A stretch of 64,000 nt of DNA from an uncultured Bacteroidota bacterium (GTDB lineage: Bacteria > Bacteroidota > Bacteroidia > AKYH767-A > 2013-40CM-41-45): positions 1-64,000 of the forward strand of contig CALMQM010000023.1 in assembly GCA_937871435.1 (NCBI GenBank), written 5' to 3'. Under the pieces are notes generated by a model. That model searched no databases, was not told the DNA's origin, and was given only the letters and a program-made list of their open reading frames with translations. Made by a program: the position numbers and the translations under genes. Within the stretch, counting starts at the first letter, position 1. Each line of letters begins with the position of its first letter. This document shows positions 1-11,400 of this stretch, in pieces.

Positions 1-1042
1 GGAGAATCTTTTCCTGATACAATGGACGAAGAACTACATTCGGACTGAAACGTTCAGGAAAATCAGTTGCTTCCTGTATTATTTCGGTTTCTGACCATTG
101 TTTCATCCCATTTGCCAAAGAATAAATATTCTCCTTCTTTACAATTCTTTCACGGCTGCTTTCAGTCAGGTAAAACAAATTGATATTTCTTGGATGTACC
201 TGGATATTGAAGTCATTTTTTAACTCAGCAATAGTTTCATTCACCAGTTTTTCAGCGGACTGATTTTTAAGATCATCGAGGATGATTGGTTGAAACTCCC
301 TTTTCAATTGCGGAGAATCAGGATCAAGAATAATCAAGCCGAATTTTTGAAAAAGCTCATGAACCAGCTTTCGGGTTGCTATAGATAAACTGGAAGAATT
401 AGAGTACGCCTCTGAAAAAATATTCAATAGTTCAAGTGCTTCAGGGGAGTTTCCAAGTTTCAGACGAATCTCTTCGATTGCATCATTTATTCCTGTACAT
501 GGAGATTTGCCTGAAGCTCCATTCCAGTTAGTTTTCCACTCAATTTTTTGTCCAAATACCGAAACAAACCGAATTTCATCCATGTCATGATCTTCACTTG
601 CCATCCAATAGACCGGGACAGTAGAAATTCCTTTGGTTGTCAGTTGTTCTGACAATTTAATTGTGGTCAGAATTTTATATAAAAAGAAGATTGGTCCGGT
701 AAACAGATTTAATTGATGTCCTGTAGTAACAGTAAAAGTTCCATTATCGAGCAGGAGATTCAGGTTTGTGTTCAAAGCACCGGTGGGAACAATTCCTGCC
801 TGTGCATACTGCTCTCTGATTAATGAAACCAAATTTTTCCGGTTGACAGAATAGTTTTTTCTCGTTTCAGAAACTTTGAAAAAAACATCAGGTTCCGGCA
901 CATAGCTATAATATCGCTCTAAACCTTCCTTGCGATTTAAATATGAAACAGGTAAAACATCAAATGAATTTGTGATCGCAAAATCAATGGAATTTTTTAT
1001 AAAAATCGGATCATGTTCTTCCGCAGTGTCATTTCGATGCAT
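1..1042 (-). CDS. bshC: BshC, bacillithiol biosynthesis cysteine-adding enzyme (3' end missing)
   Basis: Reading leftward from the ATG at 1042 gives an open frame to the window edge (347 codons), so the C-terminal part lies outside. The family adds cysteine to glucosaminyl-malate, the last step of bacillithiol synthesis. What identifies it is the nucleotide-binding-like block TTGHQLNLFTGPIFFLYK (about residues 104-121) and the strongly conserved PVYWMASEDHDMDEI about 22 residues later, both hallmarks of BshC. The start is the first ATG after an A/T-rich leader; no Shine-Dalgarno is visible, as usual in this phylum. The known family is about 520-540 aa, so roughly a third is missing. Its partner genes (bshA, bshB) are not in the window. 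Identification is secure; catalytic residues beyond the edge cannot be judged. Confidence 0.9.
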   Translation of the reverse strand, partial: MHRNDTAEEHDPIFIKNSIDFAITNSFDVLPVSYLNRKEGLERYYSYVPEPDVFFKVSETRKNYSVNRKNLVSLIREQYAQAGIVPTGALNTNLNLLLDNGTFTVTTGHQLNLFTGPIFFLYKILTTIKLSEQLTTKGISTVPVYWMASEDHDMDEIRFVSVFGQKIEWKTNWNGASGKSPCTGINDAIEEIRLKLGNSPEALELLNIFSEAYSNSSSLSIATRKLVHELFQKFGLIILDPDSPQLKREFQPIILDDLKNQSAEKLVNETIAELKNDFNIQVHPRNINLFYLTESSRERIVKKENIYSLANGMKQWSETEIIQEATDFPERFSPNVVLRPLYQEKIL

Positions 1043-1094
1043 ACTAATTTAAGCCGGCTTTTTGTTCTGAGATATAGATGAAACTACCTTTCTG

Positions 1095-1102
1095 CAAATG
1101 TA
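1095..1102 (-). promoter_or_regulatory. candidate -7 box of the bshC promoter
   Basis: On the minus strand the 8-mer TACATTTG matches the Bacteroidota -7 consensus TAnnTTTG exactly. It lies about 50 nt upstream of the bshC ATG. No TTG is present at the usual 19-20 nt spacing (one TTG is 25 nt away), so only the -7 half is supported. Confidence 0.4.
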
Positions 1103-1218
1103 ATTGAATTAGTCTTTCACCGCCAGACAAGTTGTTCAAACGGAAAGCAGATTTTCAAATCACGATTTTTAAGAAAATTTATAACATTTCCATTAAAAGA
1201 TTGGATTCTGATTTTTAC

Positions 1219-1249
1219 TTGATATAAGGAATAAAAATGTTTACATTTG
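1219..1249 (+). promoter_or_regulatory. Bacteroidota-type promoter of the first giant secreted protein
   Basis: TTG at 1219-1221, a 20-nt spacer, then TACATTTG at 1242-1249. Both elements and the spacing match the Bacteroidota consensus (TTG-N19/20-TAnnTTTG). The transcript would start near 1255 and have a leader of about 130 nt before the ATG at 1389. The rest of the 346-nt gap between bshC and this gene shows nothing else recognisable. Confidence 0.65.
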
Positions 1250-1388
1250 TTAGAGGGAAAAAATAACTTGTTGCCTCACAAGTTGTTTAGTTCCTCTCAG
1301 ATTCCGGTTCTCTCTCTTATTTTTTTCCTGCACCATCTTCCGTTGTCTGAGATTAATGAAGTCTAATCCTAATTGAAACTGCACTGAA

Positions 1389-4300
1389 ATGCAAAAAAAT
1401 TACCTGAGATATTTTATCTCTGTTGTGTGTGTTATATTTCTGAGTGTTGGTTCTTCTACAACCAACGCTCAGATCAATAACTATGTACTTAGCACAGTCG
1501 GAGCTCCTGCTTTAGACGATATGAACACGGGAACATCTTTGCTTATTTTTTCCGGCATGGATGATGCGGCCTCTACTGTTCAGAATATCGGATTTAGTTT
1601 TTCTTTCAACGGAATATCCTATTCACAGTTTTCTGTGAATAGCAATGGGTTGATGAAACTTGGGAGTTCAGTCGTTTCTTCGAGTGCCATCAACTTGTTA
1701 ACTGGTGGAACAGATTTTCCAAAAATTTGTCCGTATTGGGATGATCTGAGTACAGGTACTTCAGGTATCATTCATTTCAAAACAACAGGAGTTGCACCTT
1801 CCCGAAAGCTTATTGTTGAATGGAATGTTACAGTTCCGAAAAATACCGGAGGAGCAGCCAATGCAAAATGTCAGGTTTGGTTATTTGAAACCAGTGGCAT
1901 TGTGCAGTTTGTTTATGGTTCAGGATTTGTTGCAAATTCTTTAAATGGTGGCTACACAGTTGGTCTTTCAACCAGTGCCAGTGATTTCTTTTGTATCAAT
2001 ACTTCAACAAGTACAAAAAGTATTACTGAGATAAATAATAATACAGTTGCGATTCCTTCCACACGTACTTACAAATTCACGCCTCCTGTTCCAACTTCTC
2101 CTCCCAATTGTGCTACTTCACTTTTTCCTGCCAACGGAGCTACAGGATTAGCACCAGATTTTAACAATATCAATTGGGCTAATGGTGGTGGCAGTCCGAG
2201 TGGATATGATGTATATTTTGGAACGAATGCAGCCAGTCTTCCATTAGTATCATCCAATCAATCAGGATTGTCTTATACTCCGGGCGTTTTAAGCTGGAAT
2301 ACTACCTATTATTATAAAATTGTTCCGAGGAATGTTGTCGGGCCAGCGGTTGGTTGTAGCACGATACAATTCCAAACCGGGACCTTGCTGAATTTTGCAG
2401 TGAGTCGTCTGACAGGAATTTCATTCAGTTCAATCAGTGGAACGGGATCAAGTGTTACAAGCTGGAAAAACAGTACCAACACAGATGACAACTTAAGTGA
2501 TATCATTCCCATTGGGTTTGGTTTTGGCTACCAGGGGGCATCATTTTCAAATGTATTAATATCGACCAATGGGTTTATCACATTCAACACCTCTACATCC
2601 GCTACCGGAGGAGGATCCGGTAGTCCATACAACTATACCAATGCTAATCTGAGTGCAGTAGGCGCTTCTGCTTCGCCTTCCATTCTTGCACCATTTTATG
2701 AAGACCTCGTTTGTCAGGGCAATCCGAATACCGCGGCAAGTTTGTCAACGTCGATTCGATACCTAACTACTGGAGTAGCAGGTAGCAGGGTATTTACAGT
2801 TGAATGGATTGGGATGGAAACTTATCAGAATTTCGGCCCGAATTTGAATTTTCAGATCAAATTGTACGAAGGAACAAATACCATTGAATTCGTTTATGGT
2901 GCAATGGAAGGATACAACGGAACCACAGTGTATGATTATTCCTATTCATGTGGAATGAATGCAATGTATATAAGTCCTGTACTTCAGCCCGGTGAACTCT
3001 TTTGTTTACAAACTGTAAACAGTGAAAATTTTGGAGGTACTGCTTCAAATTCCCTCAACGTTGTCCCAGAGTGTAATTCAATGGTTAGATTTTCTTCAGG
3101 TAGTTATGTGCCTGTTTCGGTCAATACAGCTCCACCGGTAAATGACGAAATAAATTCCGCTATTTCAATTCCATCTTATGCAAGTCCATGTACAGAAATG
3201 TGCGGAAATATTTACAGTACAATCTATGCAACACCAAGTGGGCAAACATCCTGTTCTTCGACCTTAGCGGATGATGATGTTTGGTTTTCATTCACAGCTA
3301 CGAATTCAAATACAACTATCAAGGTTATTGGCTCTTTCGGATTTGATCCGGTGATACAATTATATACTGCAGGACAATCACTACTCAGTTGTACTAATTT
3401 AACAGGTTCAGGGGCTATTGAAACTCTGAGTACAACCTCATTGACAGCCGGATCAACTTACTTTATCAGGATTTATCATTCCGGTTCAGGTTCAGGATCT
3501 ACCGGAGGTCAATTTTCAATTTGTGTGAGTGCTACTCCTCTCCCTCCTTCAAATGATGAATGTTCCGGTGCAATTATTCTTCCGGTAAAAGAAAATTGTA
3601 CACCGGTTCAAGGAACTCAAACTGTAGGTGCGAGTGCATCTTCAGGCATTCCTTCTTGTTCTGTTGCCGGGACTAATCCCGATGATGATGTCTGGTATAA
3701 GTTTTTAGCTACCAATAAGGATATTACTATTACAGTTCAAAGTGGCTCATTGTTCAATGCCGTAGTTCAATTATTCAGTGGTACATGTGGAAACCTATCT
3801 CCCATTTCTTGTCAGAATAGCACGAACACTGGTCAGGCAGAAGTAATAAATGCAACCGGATTGACGATTGGGCAAACTTATTATTTACGTGTATATCATT
3901 TTGCTGTTGGAGGAGGAAGCGGGAATTTCAGTATTTGTCTTACATCTCCAAAACCAGTTTGTCCAAATGTGTTTTCTCCTGTAATGGGAACAAGTAATGT
4001 ACCTAATACCGGAATTAATCTGAGATGGAATCAGGTACCTAATGCCAATGGCTATACAGTTTATTTAGATACCATTTCTCCTCCTGTTCACTCGATTGGA
4101 AATGTAGTTGATACAACCATTTTAAGTGGAAACATGAAATTGGGATATACTTATTATTGGCGTGTCCAACCTTTTAACGCTACAGGTGCCAATAGTGTCT
4201 GTAACACATTGGTTTTTGCAACAGAACCTTTTGCATACGCACTTAATGTAAAGGTGTTTATTGAAGGGTTTTATACAGGCAACAGGCATATGGCTGCAAG

Positions 4301-4802
4301 TATTGATCCTGTTTCAATGGATACAATTGCGGATACACTTACAGTTAGTCTTGCAGCTGTTAATGCACCGCATTCAATCTTGTACACTACAAAAGCACTA
4401 TTATCAACTTCGGGTTTGGCTCCTGCATACTTCCCTCAGCCGGCTCTTCAACAGAGTTACTACATTGTGCTGAACCATCGAAACAGTATTGAAACCTGGA
4501 GCGCTACTTCATTCGCATTTAATTTGCCTGATACCACCTATGATTTTACAAATTCAAACGCGAAATCATTCGGCAACAATATGATTTTGGTTGAACCCGG
4601 TGTGTATGCTATTCAATCAGGCGATGTCAATCAGGATGATATCATTGAATCAACTGATTATAGTGAAGTTGAAAATGATGCATCCCAGTTTTTATTTGGA
4701 TATTTCTCTACTGATCTGACCGGAGACGGATTGGTTGAATCTGCTGATTATTCTATTGTAGAAAATAAGGTGAGCTTATTTTTGTTTGCCATTACTCCAT
4801 AA
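1389..4802 (+). CDS. secreted multidomain protein with PPC-like domains and a dockerin-like C-terminus
   Basis: A 1137-aa exported protein. Residues 1-27 form a signal peptide (basic start, hydrophobic core, ending TNAQ). Residues ~30-235 and ~335-575 are two related beta-rich domains with the pattern FxFNGxxYSxFxVxxNG and an acidic PYWDDL/PFYEDL block. Residues ~240-330 and ~855-945 look like fibronectin type III folds (YYYKIVPRN, YYWRVQPFN). Residues ~585-715 and ~718-850 are PPC-like domains (DDDVWFSF, DDDVWYKF, then TYFIRIYH or TYYLRVYH). The last ~190 residues carry NHRNSIETWSA and then two calcium-loop-like repeats, GDVNQDDIIESTDYSEVEND and DLTGDGLVESADYSIVEN, resembling dockerin type I. 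No classical T9SS PNPxxG sorting domain is present. Function is unknown; a surface or matrix adhesin is an inference. It has its own promoter. Confidence 0.85.
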   Translation: MQKNYLRYFISVVCVIFLSVGSSTTNAQINNYVLSTVGAPALDDMNTGTSLLIFSGMDDAASTVQNIGFSFSFNGISYSQFSVNSNGLMKLGSSVVSSSAINLLTGGTDFPKICPYWDDLSTGTSGIIHFKTTGVAPSRKLIVEWNVTVPKNTGGAANAKCQVWLFETSGIVQFVYGSGFVANSLNGGYTVGLSTSASDFFCINTSTSTKSITEINNNTVAIPSTRTYKFTPPVPTSPPNCATSLFPANGATGLAPDFNNINWANGGGSPSGYDVYFGTNAASLPLVSSNQSGLSYTPGVLSWNTTYYYKIVPRNVVGPAVGCSTIQFQTGTLLNFAVSRLTGISFSSISGTGSSVTSWKNSTNTDDNLSDIIPIGFGFGYQGASFSNVLISTNGFITFNTSTSATGGGSGSPYNYTNANLSAVGASASPSILAPFYEDLVCQGNPNTAASLSTSIRYLTTGVAGSRVFTVEWIGMETYQNFGPNLNFQIKLYEGTNTIEFVYGAMEGYNGTTVYDYSYSCGMNAMYISPVLQPGELFCLQTVNSENFGGTASNSLNVVPECNSMVRFSSGSYVPVSVNTAPPVNDEINSAISIPSYASPCTEMCGNIYSTIYATPSGQTSCSSTLADDDVWFSFTATNSNTTIKVIGSFGFDPVIQLYTAGQSLLSCTNLTGSGAIETLSTTSLTAGSTYFIRIYHSGSGSGSTGGQFSICVSATPLPPSNDECSGAIILPVKENCTPVQGTQTVGASASSGIPSCSVAGTNPDDDVWYKFLATNKDITITVQSGSLFNAVVQLFSGTCGNLSPISCQNSTNTGQAEVINATGLTIGQTYYLRVYHFAVGGGSGNFSICLTSPKPVCPNVFSPVMGTSNVPNTGINLRWNQVPNANGYTVYLDTISPPVHSIGNVVDTTILSGNMKLGYTYYWRVQPFNATGANSVCNTLVFATEPFAYALNVKVFIEGFYTGNRHMAASIDPVSMDTIADTLTVSLAAVNAPHSILYTTKALLSTSGLAPAYFPQPALQQSYYIVLNHRNSIETWSATSFAFNLPDTTYDFTNSNAKSFGNNMILVEPGVYAIQSGDVNQDDIIESTDYSEVENDASQFLFGYFSTDLTGDGLVESADYSIVENKVSLFLFAITP

Positions 4803-5430
4803 TCAGAAAACCAATCTGAACATTTGGTAATGTTCTTGGATAGCATCAAACTATCGGGAAAATTATTCACCACGGAATGCATCAATTTTAACCTTTGAAA
4901 TTTAAGGTTCATATAAAAATTTTTATTTAGAAGTCTGTTTACTTTAAATTACAAAGGTTTACACTCCTTAAACTAAATTATTCAGTCAGGGCGATCACAA
5001 TTTGTCCTGATAAATACTAATTGAAAGAACCTAAGAGACAAAACAGAAATCAGGAATAAGTTCAGGATGAAGTCTGGAAATGATAATCAATTCAGCATGG
5101 CCAAAACAGGCTTTATTATTGGATTTGCTGATTAAACCGATAAATTGAAAAGTTTGCGATGACGCAAAAATTTCACCAACTATTTTGGTACGTTGGCCAA
5201 AGGACGAATTGATATTTATGAACAAAGATTGGTTAAATTAAAATTAGTCATACCTTAGAGACCCATTAACATTGAAATTGAAGAATCGCACGGCTTCATC
5301 TTTTATTATTAATAATATTACTTCGTATTGTCCAATGCACATACATAGGCAATACGAATTGTTAATTCCCTCAACCGACTTACAGAATTAAAATCAATAA
5401 TCAATTCAAATCACTTAAATCCAAATTAAC
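4803..5430 (+). other. 628-nt non-coding interval with a promoter near its end
   Basis: AT-rich spacer between two giant genes. A weak hairpin (GAACATT / AATGTTC around 4818-4835) follows the upstream stop but has no T-run. The only clear element is the promoter at 5229-5258. A 64-codon minus-strand open frame at 5031-5225 has no recognisable features and is not called. Confidence 0.5.
5229..5258 (+). promoter_or_regulatory. Bacteroidota-type promoter of the 2437-aa protein gene
   Basis: TTG at 5229-5231, a 19-nt spacer, then TACCTTAG at 5251-5258, one base off TAnnTTTG. It predicts a leader of about 165 nt ahead of the ATG at 5431. Confidence 0.55.
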
Positions 5431-8400
5431 ATGAAGAACAACACTTACTCTATGCGAACACTCGTTCGTTGGATGCGTTGGATTGGATTGAGTTTTCTGT
5501 TTTTAACAGGAATGCTCAATGTGTCTAATGCGCAGGTTTCCCTGCTGTTGAATCCAACTTACGGATACACATTCGCAAATTCATCGGGAACCTATACTCC
5601 TCTCAGCGGAGGAACAGTGTTCCAGTCTGGTGCAACATTGAACACAGATGCGAATTCGGCCGCGATAACTCTGCCATTCGTGTTTACTTTCAATGGCATT
5701 AAAGAGAACACGATTTTCATCAACAACAATGGTTACATTACGTTTGCGTTGGCACAAACCACTGCAAGCAATACTGTCCCTTTGTCTACTACAACTACAT
5801 CAGGATATGATGGTGCTATTGCCGGTCTGGCAAACAACCTTGTTGCTGCTGCAACAGGTACGCCTGAAATCCGTTATGGTTTGAATGGAACCGGTGATTT
5901 TGTTGTTCAATACCAGGATCTGGCAGTAAGTACATTTACTTCAACACGTATTACCTTCCAGATTGTTTTGGGTGTAGATGGAAAAACAGTGAGTATCGTT
6001 TATGGTCCGAACAACACTGGTCAGGCCAGTGTAAGTGGTTCACAAGTTGGTTTAAGAGGAACAAATCAACAAGATTGGAATAACAGAACTCTTGCTTCAG
6101 GAGGTAACTGGAATACTTCCGGTGGTGCAGTAGGTACATCCAATACGAGTACAATGACTTGGACAGCTACTTCAACATTACCTACAAGTGGACGTACTTT
6201 CACATGGACTCCAAATGCATATACTCCCACCTATAAAGCGAGCGCAATTGGTTCTGCTGAAGAATTTACTACATGGATTAACGGACCTGGTCCACTGAAT
6301 ATTCCTGGTACAAACTGGGCTACGAATGGATATGGAAATGCATCATGGCAAATTGACAACACAACCGCGTCAACAACAGGAAGTGGATGGACAGGAACTT
6401 CTGGTGCTTATACACCGGTAGATTATGTAGGAGCATCGGGCGGGCACTCAGCACGTTTCCATGCCTTTAATGCCACTTCACCACAAGTAGGATATTTGGA
6501 TTATTACGTCAATTTATCCGGATGCGGAACTGCAAACAGAAGAGTTTCTTTTTATACTATGCTTACAGGAAGTGCTCCCAACCTTCAGGTTTATTTATCT
6601 ACAGATGGCGGAGCAACATTTACATTGCAGACTATGTCTCCTGCATTTGGAACTAATGCTGCATGGGTTTCAAGATTTGTAGATATTGGATCCGTTACTT
6701 CCGCAACTACAATCATTCGTTTTAAAGCTACTTCTGACTTCGGAAGTAATGATATCGGACTTGACCATGTAACGATTACGCTTACAGGTGTAACGCCTCC
6801 TTCAATTGCAGTGTCTCCAACGTCAGGTACCATTTGTGCCGGTACACCAGGTGGTGTCGCACTGACTGCTTCGGGTGCAGGTGTTGGTGGAACTTATTCC
6901 TGGTCACCAGCATCAGGATTGAATGCAACAACCGGAACGAATGTAACAGCAACACCATCAGTTACTACAATCTACACAGTTACAGGAACTGATGTAAACT
7001 GTGCACAAGGAACAGCCACAGCATCCATTTCTGTAAACCCTCAGGTTGGCGCAATAGCAACTGCTACACCGCCGGATGTTTGCTTTAATGCTAATTCTAA
7101 TTTATTAGCGACAGGAAGTCAGTCATTCACAACACCGCTTGCAAATACGTATACATTTGCCGGATCGACTACTACCTATAGCTCTATTACAGGTACAAAC
7201 CTGGGAGCTGGAGCGATTGGTGATGATGTGGGTATTGGCAACTTACCAATTGGATTCACATTCAATTATAATGGTTCTCCAGAAACAGTATTCGGTGCAT
7301 CTTCCAACGGTTTTATCCAGTTGGGAAATACTTCCCCTACATTTACTGGATTCTCAAGTAATGCACTTGCAAGTACTGCTAAAGTCATAGCCGCTCTCTG
7401 GGATGATAACAACACAACCGGAAGTACAATCACCTATGCTACTACCGGAAGCGTTGGTTTCCGCGTACTGACTGTCCAATATACCGCGATGCACGTAGGT
7501 GGTAGCGGTTCTAGCAGCAATCCTACAATTGATTGTCAAATCAAATTGTATGAGGGTAGCAATAAAATTGAAATTATTTATGGCTCCACAAGTGGTTCTT
7601 TGTCTAGTACATCTGCAACCATTGGTATTTCCGGAGCTTCAGGAAACTACATCAGTGTGACTCCGCTTTCACCAGCCAATACTTCTACAACAAGTACTTC
7701 TTCTGAAAATTCAAGTATTAGTACTGCTGCAAATTTCCCAAGTGGGACAATGTATTCATTCACACCGTCAGGAGGTCCTGCCTTTACTTATGCATGGTCA
7801 CCTGGTACCTTCTTATCTGCTACTAATGTGGCTAATCCTACAGCCACCGGCGTAACAGCTTCTACGACCTACACTGTGACTGTAACCGGTACAGGTGGTT
7901 GTTCTGCAACGGCAACTGTTTCTGTAAATACAACGGCACTTTCTGCAGGTACAATCACTGCATCAGGAACTGCTTGTGTAGGATCACAATCCATTACAAC
8001 TACTCCGTCTGGTGGTGGAACTCCTTATTCTTATTCATGGTCGCCCGGCGGCGCAACAACTCAAAGTATTCTTACTGATCCGGGAACAATTACGTATACT
8101 GTAACTGTAACCGATGCTTGTTTGAATACTGCTACTGCTACATTTACTGCAACAACAAATGCATTGCCATCTGTGTCAGTATCTCCAGGATCATCAATGT
8201 ATTGTTCACCTGCAGGTAGTGCCATTGCACTTTCTGCATCAGGAGCAACTACATATGCATGGGCACCAGCATCTGGTTTAAATGCAACTACAGGTGCTTC
8301 TGTGAATGCTACACCTGCTGCAGCCACTACTTATACAGTTACCGGAACAGATGCTAATGGTTGTTCAGCAACAGCAACATCATCTATAAGTGTATCTGCT

Positions 8401-11400
8401 TCTGTTTCTGTTAGTAATGTTACTGGAGATCCAAATCCTGCTTGTTCAGGCGGTAATTCTCAATTGAATGTAGCCGGAGGAACTACTTCTTCTTATTCAG
8501 TTGCCGCTACCACCTACGGATTGTTGAGTGGTTCAGGAACTTCCGCTGTCACAGGTGATGATGCTGCCAGTTCCGCTATTTCATTACCATTCAACTTCAG
8601 TTTCTTTGGTACAACTTATAGCAGCGTTTATGTCCATACTAATGGATTCATTTCATTCAGTTCAGGTCAGCCTACAGGTTCACCATATTTGGAAACTGTT
8701 GGAACTGCTGCTACACCAAATAACTACATTGCTATTTGTCACGATGACCTGAATGTAACAGGTGGTGGTACAGTAACATATTTTACATATGGCTCTGCAC
8801 CAAACAGAGTATTTGTAATTGACTGGTCAGCCGTTAAATTTTACAATTCAGCTTCTAATAATGGCGACATGAGCGGTCAGATTCAGATGTTTGAAAATGA
8901 CCAGCACATCGCTGTTCATGTTACGAGCAGCAATGACCCTACTCTGAGCGCACATACAATTGGTATCGAAAATTCTGGTGGCACTTTAGGTTATGCAGCT
9001 CCTGGCCGCAACAATGTATCTTACAGCTTTACCAATACAACTCCTGAGGCATGGGCATTCTATCCAAACGGAGGTACACTTACTTACAGTTGGTCGCCAG
9101 TAACAGATCTTGATAACCCTGCAATTTCAAATCCTTTAGCGTCTAATCTCTTAGCAGATGTTACTTATACAGTTACCGTTACCGATGCTTCCGGTTGTTC
9201 TAACTCCGGCTCAGTATTGATCAGTGTCGGATCTCCATTGGTTGCTTCTGCAACTTCAAACTTCACTACTGTTTGTGACGGTCAATCCGTAAACCTGACA
9301 GCTTCAGCTACAGGTGGTGGTAGTCCGTATTCTTACAGTTGGGATGATCCGAGTGCATCAACAACTGCAAATGTTACATTAGTTCCAAATCCCGGACAAT
9401 CCACTGATTATACAGTTACAATTACTGATGCTTGTGGTGGTTCAGAGAAAGCAACTGTTACTATCGTTTCCAATGCATTGCCATCTGTATCAGTTTCCGG
9501 TGGTAATTTGATTTGCGGAAGCGGTTCTGTTTCTCTTACCGGTGATGGAGCAAATTCTTATTCCTGGTCACCAGGTGGTTCAACTTCTAATCCTGTGACT
9601 GTATCCCCTACTGTAACTACTACTTACACTGTTACAGGTACTGATGCAAATAACTGTTCAAATACAGCAACACAAACGGTTGTAGTTGGTGCGGCTGTTT
9701 CAGTGAATTCTGTTACTTCATCACCTGATCCTGTTTGTCAGGGTGCTTCAGCTTCATTGAACGCAAGTGCATCCATGGCTTCATCAAGCTATTGTGCCCC
9801 TGCCACTAATAATGGTGGTACATCCGGTGATGAGATCACTGCGTTTACTTCTGCAGGTATGGGCTTTGCTTATACCAATGCGATTCAGACACCTACTCCT
9901 GGTTATCTGGACAAAACAACCATTGTTGGTAACGCCGTTGCCGGTTCAACATATTCTATCAGTATCTCTCAACAAGACGGTAGTGATGCCGCTCGTGTAT
10001 GGTTGGATGCAAATAATAACGGTAGTTTTGCTGATCCTGGTGAACTTCTGGGAACAAGTTCTGTAGGTTCTTCAGTAACCTTCAGCGTAACTATTCCTTC
10101 AGGAGCTTATAATGGTAACCTCAGACTTCGTGTTCGTAACGTTTACACAACTTCGAATCCTGTGGCGAATCTTTTAAGCTGTACTACTGGTTTATCTTAT
10201 GGTGTGTCTATTGATTTCACACTTAATGTAACCGGTGGTGTTGATCCGCTTACTTATGCATGGTCACCAGCAGCAGGCCTTACTCCTTCTGCTTCTGTAA
10301 GCAATCCTACTACTCCTGGTTTGACAAGCAATACTGTGTATACAGTGACTGCAACAAGTGTTGATGGTTGTACAGCAACCGGCACTGTAACTGCGAATGT
10401 ATATGATGCAGTTGGTGCTTCTTGCTCTATTGACAATAATGTAACTTGTAATGGTGCTGCCGATGGTTCTGCATCTGTTAGTGCTAGCGGCGGTAGCGGT
10501 TCATACAGCTATTCATGGGCACCATCAGGCGGTGCTGGTTCAACGGCAACCGGTCTTGCTCCTGGTACTTATACAGTGACCGTAACTGATGCTCTTTGTG
10601 GCACAGCTACTTGTTCTGTTACTATTACAGAACCTGCAGTACTTAGCTTAACATGCACTCCTACAAATGAGAGTTCACCGGGTTCTGCGGATGGATCTGT
10701 CACAATCGTTGCAACTGGTGGAACTGCTCCATATAGTGGTGATGGTGTACATGGCGGATTGACTGCTGGTACTTACTCTTATACTGTGACTGATGAAAAT
10801 GGATGTACGGCCAGTTGTTCTGCAACAGTTGGAACAAATTGCGTTCCTTCTACTGCTGCAACATCAGCTTCGGCTTCTGCTACAGAAATCTGTTCTGGTA
10901 ACAATGTGAACCTCTCCTTGACAGGTGGTTCTTTGGGAACAGGTGCATCCTGGAAATGGTATGAAGGTGGTTGTGGTGCCGGTGCTGTAATTGGCACAGG
11001 TGCTTCTATCACTACAGGTGCTATTACAGGTGCAGGTGTTCATACATTCTATGCACGTGCTGAAGGTACTTGCGGTACAACCGCATGTGTATCAGTCTCT
11101 GTAACTGTTACTGTTGGTCCTCCTGCAGGTTCTATTGCTGTAGTAAGCTTCCCTGCCAGCGGTTGCGTTGGTGGAACTGGAACGATTACTTGTACCAGTG
11201 TTCCAAATGCAACTGGTTACAGCTGGAGCGGGCCTTCAGGAATCTTGTTTGATGGTCAACCAAGTCCATATGTTTCAACTTCTACTACTGTAACACTTAC
11301 TTATACAGCACTTCCTCCGGCAGGTATTTCCGGATGGAACGTATGTGTATTTGCTAAGAATGCCTGTGGAAACAGTCCAAACACAAAATGTAGCTGGATT

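Noticed and set aside
5031-5225. 64-codon minus-strand open frame in the gap before the 2437-aa gene
   Set aside because: No signal, motif or plausible start context; it lies opposite the leader and promoter region of a real gene in AT-rich DNA.
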